From contig NZ_JHYA01000005.1 in assembly GCF_000621545.1 (NCBI RefSeq), positions 62,001 to 126,000 of the forward strand: a DNA stretch of 64,000 nt, read 5' to 3'. The DNA comes from Anaerovibrio lipolyticus LB2005. GTDB lineage: Bacteria; Bacillota; Negativicutes; Selenomonadales; Selenomonadaceae. The stretch's first letter is position 1. Each line of letters begins with the position of its first letter. Shown piece after piece: positions 16,005 to 24,370 of this stretch. The notes under the pieces were generated by a model. That model had not been told where the DNA came from. It did no database searches and was given only the letters and a program-made list of their open reading frames with translations. Both the position numbers and the translations under genes were made by a program.

Positions 16005-17472
16005 GGAAGAATATGTTTTGGAAGCCCTTGTACATATACTGAACGGCTGGCTGAGTTTCTGGTATGGGGATTTATTTTTGCGGCGTAAATTCGTCAATCG
16101 GCGCAAGGCTGCAATAATCTGGATAACAGTATATGTGGTGGGGCAAATATTGTATGGGCGTTTGGTGGAAGCCTATCCTTTATACGACCGGTTTACCCAT
16201 GTGGTGCCTTATATCTTGCTGTTGTCACTCTTGCAGTATTTCTTTTTTGAGAAAAATTTGCCCCGTCAGGTCTTTGTGGTAGTTAGCTTTGTGGCCGGCT
16301 GGGAAATCCTGCGGTTTACGGTTAGTCCATTGGCCCACGCTGTTCTTGGCCTGTGGAGCCCCTTTTGGGGGTGGCTGCTGGAATATTTTGCAGGCAGAGA
16401 CCTTATGCCCATAGAGTCATTGACGGAATATATGCTGATGCTAAATCGGGTGGCCATTGTGGCGGTGCTGGCAATTTGCCGAGGGCTGCAGCTGGGGATC
16501 CTGTTTTTGTATTTGCGTTTGATAGGGCGGCATTTTATCAGAATAGATGAGGAAATGACGGGGCAGGAAAGCTGGTTCCTTCTGATTCCGTGCATTACGG
16601 TGCTGTGCATTGATTTGACCATGCGTTTGATGGCATATTCGGTGGACAACAGTGCCCTGATGATAATTTATGAGCGGGTGCCGGAAACCTTGGTGCTTCT
16701 CCCTGTGGTAAGTTTACTTCTCTTGGGGATCGTGGTGTCATCGGTGATTCTTTTTAGGGGCATTGTGCAATCCAAGGACGAAGAACGGAAACGGCTGCTT
16801 TTGGAAAATCGGGTAGCGGATGTGCAGCACCAAATCGAGGATTTGCAGGATATTTATGGCGATATGCGGGGGCTGCGCCATGATTTGCGTGGGCATATAG
16901 CTAATCTCGCGGCATATATACGCAACCGTTCTATGGGGGAAAATAAGGATTTGGACGATTATTTGGATGGAATGGAAAAGACCGTAGCCCGACTGGATTT
17001 TGCGGATCATACCGGTAATCCAATGTTGGATGTGATTTTGCACCAGATAAGGCAACAGGCAAAAAGGAAGGAAATTGATTTTTCCGTGAATTTTCATTAC
17101 CCTAAAAATGCTTCCTTTGATGTATATGATGTGAGTATTATCTTGAACAATGCTTTGCAAAATGCCATAGAGGCCTGCGAAAAAGTAAAAGGAGCGCGAA
17201 ATATAGATTTGCACTCCTACGAAAAGGGTTCATTATTCTTCTTGGAAATAGAGAATGATTATGATGGGCAGTTAGTGTGGAAAACAGGGGCAGAGCTCCC
17301 GGAAACAACCAAGGCGGAAAAGCGGGTACATGGCATTGGCTTGGATAATATTCAGCGTTGTGCCAGAAAATATAATGGTGATGTTGAGATAAGGGCATTG
17401 TCTAAAGGGGACAGACAGGTGTTTAATCTCACTGTTATGCTTTATCATAGGGAAGAAAAAAGTGATAATTGA
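15997..17472 (+). CDS. GHKL-type sensor histidine kinase with a multi-pass membrane domain
   Basis: A 491-residue sensor kinase. Residues 1 to about 255 hold about six hydrophobic membrane segments (e.g. VVPYILLLSLLQYFFF and VLLPVVSLLLLGIVVSSVIL). A coiled coil follows, then the phosphorylated His295 in GLRHDLRGH, and a GHKL ATPase domain with the N-box LNNALQNAIEAC near 383-394 and the G-box GIGLDNIQ near 446. The layout is that of AgrC/NatK-type kinases that partner LytTR regulators. The ATG at 15997 overlaps the regulator stop by 8 bases and is preceded by GGAGGGGG at 15981. The signal is unknown; no AgrD/AgrB-like peptide genes are seen nearby. Confidence 0.92.
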   Translation: MYEEEYVLEALVHILNGWLSFWYGDLFLRRKFVNRRKAAIIWITVYVVGQILYGRLVEAYPLYDRFTHVVPYILLLSLLQYFFFEKNLPRQVFVVVSFVAGWEILRFTVSPLAHAVLGLWSPFWGWLLEYFAGRDLMPIESLTEYMLMLNRVAIVAVLAICRGLQLGILFLYLRLIGRHFIRIDEEMTGQESWFLLIPCITVLCIDLTMRLMAYSVDNSALMIIYERVPETLVLLPVVSLLLLGIVVSSVILFRGIVQSKDEERKRLLLENRVADVQHQIEDLQDIYGDMRGLRHDLRGHIANLAAYIRNRSMGENKDLDDYLDGMEKTVARLDFADHTGNPMLDVILHQIRQQAKRKEIDFSVNFHYPKNASFDVYDVSIILNNALQNAIEACEKVKGARNIDLHSYEKGSLFFLEIENDYDGQLVWKTGAELPETTKAEKRVHGIGLDNIQRCARKYNGDVEIRALSKGDRQVFNLTVMLYHREEKSDN

Positions 17473-17474
17473 GA

Positions 17475-18095
17475 TTAATGAAATAAATTGTCTTGGATTG
17501 TTTGTTCAAGCTGAACTTGGGCGGAACCGGTTTTTATTAACCGTTCCGCTTCTTTTATTATTAGGTCTGGTTCATTGCCAACTACCGGCTGGCCCATGAG
17601 ATTGCCCCCTCCGTCTACGAAGCAGACCGTTGGGGCATTTTTGATACGAACCAAGAAGCTGTCAAGGTCGTCATTGACCATTAGTTGTGGGATATCTGTA
17701 GGTAGATTCCATACAACGGATTGTGCCAAAGAGAGTTTCTCTTTATTGTCTGTTTCCCGTAAATCACCGATGATGCCAATGATAGGGATTTTATTGGTGG
17801 AGTTATTTTGCCAGTTGGCCAAGGCACAAAGCAAATCACGGCTGGTGACGGTGTCTTGGGTTACCCAAAGGCAGACGATTGATATATTGCTTTCTGATGA
17901 GCGGGCAAAAATATCCTGAGTAACGATATTTCCTTGCAAATCCTTGGTATGAAAGGCAGGAAAAGAAATAGTGTTTTGCTCCTGATATATACTTGGTGTT
18001 ACGTTAATGCGGCTTATTATGAAGCCGTCTACTGCCAGTAAAAGAAAAATTGTTAGTAAGGGAATTAACAAAATTCTTCGGGATATTTTTTTCAT
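17475..18095 (-). CDS. Thioredoxin-fold membrane-anchored protein lacking the CXXC active site (TlpA-like paralogue)
   Basis: A 206-residue protein with an N-terminal signal anchor (RRILLIPLLTIFLLLAVDGF), then a TlpA-like domain: FPAFHTKDLQGNIVTQDIF, SIVCLWVTQDTVTSRDL, IPIIGIIGDLRETDNKEK and APTVCFVDGGGNLMGQPVVG. It aligns along its length with the TlpA-like lipoprotein at 63002, but where that one has WGTFCPPC this one has WVTQDTVT, so both catalytic cysteines are absent. It cannot act as a thiol oxidoreductase; a structural, chaperone or heme/peptide-binding role is possible. It is convergent with the kinase (2-base gap) and has a divergent promoter at 18123-18151. GGGG precedes the start on the minus strand. 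Confidence 0.8.
   Translation of the reverse strand: MKKISRRILLIPLLTIFLLLAVDGFIISRINVTPSIYQEQNTISFPAFHTKDLQGNIVTQDIFARSSESNISIVCLWVTQDTVTSRDLLCALANWQNNSTNKIPIIGIIGDLRETDNKEKLSLAQSVVWNLPTDIPQLMVNDDLDSFLVRIKNAPTVCFVDGGGNLMGQPVVGNEPDLIIKEAERLIKTGSAQVQLEQTIQDNLFH
17521..17556 (+). terminator. Kinase-gene terminator embedded in the convergent gene
   Basis: GCGGAACCGGTT pairs with AACCGTTCCGC (one bulged base) and is followed by TTCTTTT. It lies inside the 3' end of the oppositely oriented gene at 17475-18095, so the two coding regions share this DNA. Confidence 0.7.
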
Positions 18096-18122
18096 GGTTT
18101 AGCCCCTTTTTTCGTTTTACTC

Positions 18123-18151
18123 ATCATAGCATGAGAATATAGGCTGAGCAA
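18123..18151 (-). promoter_or_regulatory. Divergent promoter for the CXXC-less thioredoxin-fold gene
   Basis: On the minus strand, TTGCTC (18151-18146) and TATGAT (18128-18123) are separated by exactly 17 bp. The promoter lies 23-56 bp from the LytTR-type boxes of the divergent gene, so the regulator could affect both directions. Confidence 0.6.
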
Positions 18152-18173
18152 CGAAAAGAGCTGTGTAAAGGTA

Positions 18174-18243
18174 GCCGTTCACACCTAAAAATGAGCCATT
18201 CGCACCAAAAATGTAAGCTGGGATGAATTTATAACGATATATA
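18174..18243 (+). promoter_or_regulatory. LytTR-type direct repeats and promoter P2 (upstream of the gene at 18279)
   Basis: Box A GCCGTTCACACC (18174-18185) and box B GCCATTCGCACC (18195-18206) are 21 bp apart, as at 14212-14244. TATATA at 18238-18243 starts 43 bases after the start of box B, exactly as the P1 -10 does. No good -35 is present, which fits an activator-dependent promoter. Confidence 0.7.
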
Positions 18244-18278
18244 AGATAAGAAAAACTTGTGGTGGGGAGGTAATTAAA

Positions 18279-19496
18279 ATGCCAGTACGTATTGGACAGA
18301 GCTATGTGTCGGAGGCTGCGGCAGAATATGCCAAGGCTCGACAAAAAGAACGGGAGGAAGCTGCTGCTAATGAAAAAGGCAGTGTCTTTTCGGAATTGCA
18401 GGGCAAATTTTCAGGGATGAAGTTTAGCATTGGAACAAATCCTTTTTCGGGGATGGGGACAAACAATGTTTCCATTTCTCCGAAAATATTGATGCAAATG
18501 GAGAATGACCCGGAGAAACGGTTGGAGTATGAAGCTCTGCTATACGATGTTTCCAACACAGACTTGGTTCAAGGGAGAAATTTGAAATCTGCAGGTTGGA
18601 TTATTGATGACAATGGCGGTCTTCGTGCTTGGAGTGTTGGTGTCAGTGATAATAGAAATCAGTCTTTTGTGAAGCGATCGAATACGAAAAACTGGTGGCA
18701 GGAGTTGCTGGATAAGCAGTCGAAAAAAGCTAAAAAAACATCTAAGGGTTCTTTGAAAGCTTTACAGGAAAAGATTGAGGAAAAGAAGAAGGAGATGGCT
18801 TCAGAGCTTAAGGATATCCCGTATTTACCGGTAGACCAGCGCGCCCTTAAGCGGATGGCTGATAGTCATGTTACGGATATTCTGCGGGATAATACTGAGA
18901 AAATTATGCAGATACCGTATAATGGCAATCCTATGCTTGCTAAGGCTTATCTGCAAAATAACAAGGTAGCTGGCACAAGTCAGGCTTTTAAAAATATTGA
19001 TGAACTGAATGCTTATCTGTGGGATAATTATCAGGTGGTTAGTGGCGGCATGACCAGTATTTCATCAAAGTATTTGAAGAAGTGCTTGACTGATGAGGAT
19101 AGTCGTAACAGACTGTTTGATATCCTGCGTGCAGCGGATGAATCCTATGCCAGCCGTAAGGATGAGGTGGGCTTCCAGGGGATGAATGTCAGGATAAGTG
19201 AAAATGGAGAAGTGACCACGGAATCGTCTAAAAGTACAGTTACAGTTAATGAGGGAAAACGCAGTCGTCAGATTGCAGCAGCGGCCACCCAGAAAGATAT
19301 GCAAGCCGTAATTGCATTGTTGGAACAGGATTTACAGGAAGTGGAAGATGGTTATAAGCAAAATAAGTGCGATGAGGCGGAAGTAGAAAAAGTAAAACGA
19401 CTTTTGGCAGAAGCCAAACAGCGAATGGGCACCTTGCCAGATAGAGAACCAACTCAGGAGGAGCAGAGCATAATGTCCATAAATATGTTGATTTAG
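18279..19496 (+). CDS. Hypothetical protein, possibly DUF6033-like; predicted LytTR target
   Basis: A 405-residue soluble protein of unknown function. The N-terminus (MPVRIGQSYVSEAAAEYAKA) leads to a helical segment and a conserved-looking block FSIGTNPFSGMGTNNVSISP, then ILMQMENDPEKRLEYEALLYD. This resembles a family of uncharacterised Firmicute proteins (DUF6033-like, from memory, not checked). A Lys-rich coiled coil follows (about 145-190), and a second coiled coil occupies 340-390. No signal peptide or membrane segment. GGTGGGGAGG precedes the ATG. It shares its promoter design with the gene at 14329. Confidence 0.55.
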   Translation: MPVRIGQSYVSEAAAEYAKARQKEREEAAANEKGSVFSELQGKFSGMKFSIGTNPFSGMGTNNVSISPKILMQMENDPEKRLEYEALLYDVSNTDLVQGRNLKSAGWIIDDNGGLRAWSVGVSDNRNQSFVKRSNTKNWWQELLDKQSKKAKKTSKGSLKALQEKIEEKKKEMASELKDIPYLPVDQRALKRMADSHVTDILRDNTEKIMQIPYNGNPMLAKAYLQNNKVAGTSQAFKNIDELNAYLWDNYQVVSGGMTSISSKYLKKCLTDEDSRNRLFDILRAADESYASRKDEVGFQGMNVRISENGEVTTESSKSTVTVNEGKRSRQIAAAATQKDMQAVIALLEQDLQEVEDGYKQNKCDEAEVEKVKRLLAEAKQRMGTLPDREPTQEEQSIMSINMLI

Positions 19497-19542
19497 AGCA
19501 ATTAAATTTTGTAATTAAATCTATAAGAGAAAATTAGAATTG

Positions 19543-19585
19543 AGCTGAGGGAATGTAAGCACATTTCTCCCAGCTTTTTCTTTTG
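19543..19585 (+). terminator. Terminator behind the gene at 18279
   Basis: AGCTG-A-GGG pairs imperfectly with CTCC-CAGCT over a loop of about 16 bases and is followed by TTTTTCTTTT. Confidence 0.65.
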
Positions 19586-19599
19586 TCCGAAAAGAGGAT

Positions 19600-19628
19600 T
19601 TGCCAATAAATACCTTGGGCCGTATAAT
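19600..19628 (+). promoter_or_regulatory. Sigma-70 promoter of the rbgA operon
   Basis: TTGCCA (19600-19605) and TATAAT (19623-19628) are separated by 17 bp, about 40 bases before the rbgA start. Confidence 0.8.
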
Positions 19629-19668
19629 TAATATGTTATTTTATGCAATTTTAGATAGGAGTTTACAT

Positions 19669-20616
19669 ATGAATGATTATATAAAGGAACGGGAAGAGAG
19701 CACTCGAAAGCTGGCAGCGGAGCAGGTGTTGCCTAATGTGCAGTGGTTTCCTGGTCATATGACCAAGGCCAGAAAAATTATCACTGAAAATCTGAAGCTG
19801 GTGGATGTGGTAATTGAGCTGCTGGATGCCCGTATTCCGTATAGCAGTGCCAATCCAATGCTTCAGGAGATTATTGCCGGCAAGCCTAAGGTGGTGGCAC
19901 TGAATAAATCTGATTTGGCAGACCCAGCCATTACCAAGAAATGGGTTGCTTATTTCCGCAGTCAGGGAATTCAGGCAGTAGCCGTGGATGCCACCCAGGG
20001 TAAGGGAACTAAGCAACTGGTAAAAATCACTGAGGAGATGGCCCGCTCCAAGACGGAAAAGCTGGTATCAAAGGGAGCTAAAGCCCGTTCAGCCAGAGTG
20101 ATGATTCTGGGTATTCCAAATGTGGGAAAGTCATCCCTTATCAACCGTCTTGCTGGCTCCAACAAGGCTAAAACAGCGGATAAGCCAGGGGTAACCCGCG
20201 CCAAGCAGTGGATTCGTCTTGCTGACAGTTTGGAGCTTTTGGATACTCCAGGTATCCTTTGGCCAAAATTTGAGGACATGAATGCCGGCCTTAAGCTGGC
20301 CTTTACTGGGGCTATCAACGATGAGGCAGTGGACCGGGAGCTTATCACTGGAGTGTTCCTCGATACCATGATTAAGCTGTACCCTGAACGTATTAAGGAA
20401 CGCTACAAGATCACAGATGAATTGCCCGAAACCTCTGGTGAGCTTTTGGAGCTTATTGGAAAGAAGCGGGGCTGTCTTGTGAAGGGCGGTGTGGTGGATC
20501 TGGAGAAGGCCCAACGCATTGTTCTCACAGATTTTAGAAGTGGCAAGCTGGGAACCGTCAGCCTTGATACGCCTCCTGACATCGAAGAGGCCGAGAATTC
20601 TCAGGAGAAGAATTAA
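19669..20616 (+). CDS. rbgA: Ribosome biogenesis GTPase RbgA (YlqF)
   Basis: A 315-residue circularly permuted GTPase that acts late in 50S subunit maturation. The G4 motif NKSD (about 79-82) precedes G1 GIPNVGKSS (148-156) and G3 DTPG, the permuted order of the YlqF/YawG group. The N-terminal VQWFPGHMTKA is the family signature, and the C-terminal domain ending near LGTVSLDTP is the RNA-binding ANTAR-like region. The ATG at 19669 follows TAGGAG at 19656-19661; the frame is open further upstream without a site. The next gene, rnhB, starts in the stop codon, as in B. subtilis ylqF-rnhB. Confidence 0.95.
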   Translation: MNDYIKEREESTRKLAAEQVLPNVQWFPGHMTKARKIITENLKLVDVVIELLDARIPYSSANPMLQEIIAGKPKVVALNKSDLADPAITKKWVAYFRSQGIQAVAVDATQGKGTKQLVKITEEMARSKTEKLVSKGAKARSARVMILGIPNVGKSSLINRLAGSNKAKTADKPGVTRAKQWIRLADSLELLDTPGILWPKFEDMNAGLKLAFTGAINDEAVDRELITGVFLDTMIKLYPERIKERYKITDELPETSGELLELIGKKRGCLVKGGVVDLEKAQRIVLTDFRSGKLGTVSLDTPPDIEEAENSQEKN

Positions 20617-21413
20617 TGAATATTGCAGACTTGTCGATAAAACAAATAGAGGGTTTGTTTGCGTCTGGCGAAGTTACTGAGGAGCTGTTGGAGGCCCTTA
20701 GGATGGATACCAGGGCCGCAGCAGGAAAAATACTCAAGCGCTATGAGAAGCAGCAAAAGGAAATCGCCCGTGTAAAGGCCATGTTCCGCTATGAGGATGA
20801 GGCCAGAAATGAGGGCCTTAATATAATTGCCGGTGTTGATGAGGCAGGCCGTGGACCTTTGGCAGGACCAGTGTCCGTAGCAGCGGTCATTCTTCCGGAG
20901 GGGCTTATTATTCCCAAAATCAACGATTCCAAGAAGCTGTCAGAAAAGGTTCGTGATGAGCTTTATGATGAAATAATGGCCAAGGCTGTGAGTGTAAAGC
21001 AGGTTTTTGTGGATGAACGTACCATAGACAGAGTGAATATTTTACAGGCCACCATGAATGGCATGTATGAAGCTATATTTGCCTTGGAACCACAGCCGGA
21101 CAAGGTGCTTTTGGATGCAGTGAAGCTGGAAAATCTTCCTATGGCGTCTTTATCTCTTATTAAAGGAGATGCCAAGTCCGCATCTATTGCAGCAGCTTCC
21201 ATTATTGCCAAGGTATCCCGTGATCGTCTTATGGATGAATATGATAAAAAATATCCTGAATATGGTTTTGCCGGGCATAAGGGATATGGCACAGGGAGTC
21301 ACATTGAGGCCATTCGTAAATACGGCCCATGTCCAATTCACAGATTGTCCTTTGAACCTATTAAATCAATGGTGGAAGAGACGGAAGATGTGGGGAATTT
21401 GTTTACTAATTAA
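20616..21413 (+). CDS. rnhB: Ribonuclease HII
   Basis: A 265-residue RNase HII that removes ribonucleotides and RNA from RNA-DNA hybrids. The catalytic block GVDEAGRGPLAGPV begins near residue 73 (first Asp and Glu), followed by INDSKKLSEKVRDELYDEI and the second Asp in KVLLDAVKLENL; a further conserved block is GDAKSASIAAASIIAKVSRD. The N-terminal extension of about 70 residues is usual for the Firmicute enzyme. The ATG overlaps the rbgA stop (TAATG). Confidence 0.95.
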   Translation: MNIADLSIKQIEGLFASGEVTEELLEALRMDTRAAAGKILKRYEKQQKEIARVKAMFRYEDEARNEGLNIIAGVDEAGRGPLAGPVSVAAVILPEGLIIPKINDSKKLSEKVRDELYDEIMAKAVSVKQVFVDERTIDRVNILQATMNGMYEAIFALEPQPDKVLLDAVKLENLPMASLSLIKGDAKSASIAAASIIAKVSRDRLMDEYDKKYPEYGFAGHKGYGTGSHIEAIRKYGPCPIHRLSFEPIKSMVEETEDVGNLFTN

Positions 21414-21498
21414 TCATGCATTTAAACATGATAATCGATATATTAATGCTTTTATAAAATGATAACCAGTATTTTGGTATCCAGGAGGTGGAAAGGCC

Positions 21499-23652
21499 TT
21501 GCCAACAAATGTAACAGGAATGACGCCCTCAGTACAACCTGCGGAGCGGACACAAGAAACTAAAGGTGATAAGCTATCTGTCAAACGGGATGGCGGCGGC
21601 AGTTCCGGTTCTGCCTTTTCGCCCCGTACAGATGTAAATATAAAAAATTCCATAGATAATATGGCAGGTGTTTTGTCTAAGATTTCCACCCATCATTCGG
21701 AAGCGGAAAATGCCATTCCAAGTGAGCTGAAAAACATCATACAGAATATTATGCGCAATGCCTTTACTCTTGAAGGCACCGTGGGAGAAGGCGTGGGCAG
21801 TTCTTTGGCCAGTCAGCGCTTTTCTGTGGAGCAGCTTAATACCTTGAGTAGAATCATGACGCAGCTGGGACAGATGGCTGATCAGGGCAAGCTGGGGGAT
21901 TTTTCAGAAGGCTTGCAGACAGTATTTGATAATCTTAAGGCAGTTCTTGGCAACAATAGCTCCATGGAGCCTGTGAATATCAACAAATTGGCCTTTCAGC
22001 TGATGCAGCTTCCGGAAGGTGAGGAAATGCCACGGCAGCTTGAGCAGCTTCTGGCCCAGTTGGCCGCTGTCACTAATCCTCAGCCAGCTCAGGGAGCCCA
22101 GCAGACTACAGAAGGACTGAATATCTTAAATAAGCTGGTGGATGCCTTTTTCCCTAAAAGTGCATTTACTGGGGATACATCTCAGTCACAGCCTCAGCAG
22201 GGGAATGTCCAGGGGACCGCAACGGGGAACTCTGCCCAAATGGCTAATCAAGCTGGACAGACTTCTCTTCAAAGCGGACAAGCAGCTCAATCCGGGGCTG
22301 CTGCTAATTCGACCAATAATATTGCTGGCAATACTGTGCTTTCTGGGACCGAAAATATGCCTCAGGGTGCGGCCCAACAGGTCAATGGCGGTGGGCAAGG
22401 GGCCCAACAGACTCAGACCGGAGGCAATGGCCCGCAGATGGCAAATCAGACTCAGACTGGAGGCAATGGCCCGCAGATGGCAAATCAGACTCAACCAGAG
22501 GGCAATAGCCCTCAAATGGCAAGCCAGATCCAGCAGGGGACAACGGGTACTACTGTCAATACTGCTGGTAATCCTGCTAATGCTACCAGTGTAATGGCTG
22601 AAAATACTGCTATGCCACAGGGGATGGCACAGACTCAGGGGAATCAGAGCACTCAGCAAAATACTGCTATGCCTAATCAATCGGCTATGGCTGTGGAGGA
22701 AGGTAGTGCCCAATCTCAGACCAATTTTACGATTCCTGGCAGAGAGACTATCAATGTTCGGCTGAATAATATTGGCATGGCCTACGAGGGAACATCAGCC
22801 AGAATGAATGGTCCTGTTGAACAGAATCCGCTGTTTAGAAGTATTTTTAATCGTTTTGGGCCTCAGCAGCCTATTGAAAATAATAATGCGCCTGCTGCTA
22901 ATACCACCCAATACCAGCTGCCTCAAATGGATAGCCAGCAGGTGGCCTTGGCTTTAAAGGACGCTGGACAGCTGATTATGAAAAATATGGAGTTGACACC
23001 AAAAGAGGCACAGCTTCTTAACAATTTTATCAATGAAAATCAGGGTATGCTGTCTGAGCAGGATGCCAAGCAGCTAAATACCTTGCTTCGTACAATAGAA
23101 GGCAATATGCCGGCTTCAGTTCAGCAGGCGGCCCAGAAAATGGGATTTGATGCATTGCCAAAGCTGTGGGCCTTTATGCAGCTGGCAGATATCAGTACCT
23201 TGAAGAAAATGAAGGGCTATCAGTACAGAAGTGCCAGCAAGGAAATTGTTAATTTTACCAATGCTATAAAGGGCTCCATGGATAGTGACGGTGCCTTTAA
23301 GGCTGATGGTCAAAAATCTATTTCCTATATGATGCCTTTGTATGTAGGGGATGGTACTCTTAGCTATCCTGCATATCTTCATATTTACGATGAACCGCCA
23401 CATGAGGATGAATACGGTGTTACCCGTAAGGATACATGGTTCCGTGTATGTGTGCTGACAGATGAAATTGGTGCAGTGGACGTGGTATGCCGCCTATACG
23501 ATGGCAATAATCTGAACCTTAGGGTAGTGTTCTCGGATAATGAGGCAGTGGATGAATTTAAGGAATATCTCCCAGATATTCGCAAGGCACTTTATAATAC
23601 TCCGATTAACCTAACTGATTTGAAGATAGGAACTGTAAGCAATGATGAATAA
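21499..23652 (+). CDS. YlqG-like protein of the rbgA operon (FliK-like architecture)
   Basis: A 717-residue protein at the position of ylqG between rnhB and the FlhB-like ylqH. Residues 1-210 are helical and polar. About 210-430 is a low-complexity Gln/Asn/Gly/Ala/Thr-rich linker including three 13-residue repeats (TQTGGNGPQMANQ type). The C-terminal 250 residues are folded-looking, with QLIMKNMELTPKEAQLLNNF and, near the end, LNLRVVFSDNEAVDEFKEYL. A variable linker with a conserved C-terminal domain, next to an FlhB C-terminal homologue, recalls the hook-length protein FliK, which interacts with FlhB; this is inference. The start is TTG at 21499, with AGGAGGTG 8 bases upstream. The stop overlaps ylqH. 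Confidence 0.75.
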   Translation: MPTNVTGMTPSVQPAERTQETKGDKLSVKRDGGGSSGSAFSPRTDVNIKNSIDNMAGVLSKISTHHSEAENAIPSELKNIIQNIMRNAFTLEGTVGEGVGSSLASQRFSVEQLNTLSRIMTQLGQMADQGKLGDFSEGLQTVFDNLKAVLGNNSSMEPVNINKLAFQLMQLPEGEEMPRQLEQLLAQLAAVTNPQPAQGAQQTTEGLNILNKLVDAFFPKSAFTGDTSQSQPQQGNVQGTATGNSAQMANQAGQTSLQSGQAAQSGAAANSTNNIAGNTVLSGTENMPQGAAQQVNGGGQGAQQTQTGGNGPQMANQTQTGGNGPQMANQTQPEGNSPQMASQIQQGTTGTTVNTAGNPANATSVMAENTAMPQGMAQTQGNQSTQQNTAMPNQSAMAVEEGSAQSQTNFTIPGRETINVRLNNIGMAYEGTSARMNGPVEQNPLFRSIFNRFGPQQPIENNNAPAANTTQYQLPQMDSQQVALALKDAGQLIMKNMELTPKEAQLLNNFINENQGMLSEQDAKQLNTLLRTIEGNMPASVQQAAQKMGFDALPKLWAFMQLADISTLKKMKGYQYRSASKEIVNFTNAIKGSMDSDGAFKADGQKSISYMMPLYVGDGTLSYPAYLHIYDEPPHEDEYGVTRKDTWFRVCVLTDEIGAVDVVCRLYDGNNLNLRVVFSDNEAVDEFKEYLPDIRKALYNTPINLTDLKIGTVSNDE
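22411..22527 (+). repeat. Three 39-bp in-frame tandem repeats in the ylqG-like gene
   Basis: Units at 22411-22449, 22450-22488 and 22489-22527 encode TQTGGNGPQMANQ, the same peptide again, and a diverged TQPEGNSPQMASQ. The first two units differ at a single base, so copy number is likely to vary between strains. Confidence 0.9.
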
Positions 23653-23986
23653 AGGAAGACGGCCGCAGGAAGATCCGGAATTGGATCCCCTTGCTGAGAA
23701 AAAAGCCGTAGCACTGAAATACGATCCTGAAAAGAATATGGCACCAAAGGTGGTGGCCAAGGGTAAAGGGCATGTTGCAGAAAATATTCTGGAGGCTGCC
23801 AAAAAAGGTAAGGTGCCTGTTTATCAGAATAAGTCCTTGGTTAATATGCTTATGGCTCTGGAACTGGACAAGGAAATTCCTACAGAGCTGTATACCACTG
23901 TGGCTGAAATTCTGGCTTATGTGTATAGGATCGACCAGCGGCGCAAGGATATGAAAAATCAGATGCCGCCAATGAAAGGCATATAA
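23642..23986 (+). CDS. ylqH: FlhB C-terminal-domain homologue (YlqH)
   Basis: A 114-residue stand-alone version of the cytoplasmic domain of the flagellar export switch FlhB. KKAVALKYDPEKNMAPKVVAKGKG matches the region around the FlhB autocleavage loop, but the NPTH tetrapeptide is replaced by the KYDP region, so self-cleavage is not expected. AENILEAAKKGKVPVYQNKSL and LYTTVAEILAYVYRID follow as in FlhB. The gene has the same neighbours as ylqH in Bacillus. It overlaps the previous gene by 11 bases and yraN by one. Confidence 0.9.
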   Translation: MMNKGRRPQEDPELDPLAEKKAVALKYDPEKNMAPKVVAKGKGHVAENILEAAKKGKVPVYQNKSLVNMLMALELDKEIPTELYTTVAEILAYVYRIDQRRKDMKNQMPPMKGI

Positions 23987-24348
23987 TGAACAACAAGATT
24001 TTGGGAAATAAGGGAGAGCAGGCTGCGGCCCAGTATTTGGAGAATCACGGATATTTTATTCGTGAGAGAAATTATCGGGCAAAGACCGGGGAAATAGATA
24101 TTATTGCCAGCAAGGGGGATACCATATCCTTTGTGGAGGTAAAGACCAGAGGCTCTGTAAAATTCGGGGCACCGGCTGAAGCAGTAAATTATTTCAAGCA
24201 GCAGAAAATAGTTCGTACCGCCCAGGCGTATATCAGATATAAGGGGCTTCATGATTATTATTACCGTTTTGATGTGCTGGAAATTTTGGCACCTAAAAGT
24301 GGCAGCATGAGCTTCAGGCTTATTGAAAATGCCTTTGAAGCTGTATAA
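23986..24348 (+). CDS. yraN: YraN family endonuclease-like protein (UPF0102)
   Basis: A 120-residue member of the YraN/UPF0102 family with a Holliday-junction-resolvase-like nuclease fold. The catalytic-type pattern is visible: Glu in NKGEQAAAQYLENHG, Asp in TGEIDIIASKGD and the ExK in FVEVKTRG. FDVLEI near the C-terminus completes the family. The cellular role is not established. The ATG is shared with the ylqH stop. Confidence 0.92.
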   Translation: MNNKILGNKGEQAAAQYLENHGYFIRERNYRAKTGEIDIIASKGDTISFVEVKTRGSVKFGAPAEAVNYFKQQKIVRTAQAYIRYKGLHDYYYRFDVLEILAPKSGSMSFRLIENAFEAV

Positions 24349-24370
24349 TCATGGGGATTTTGGAGGATGT

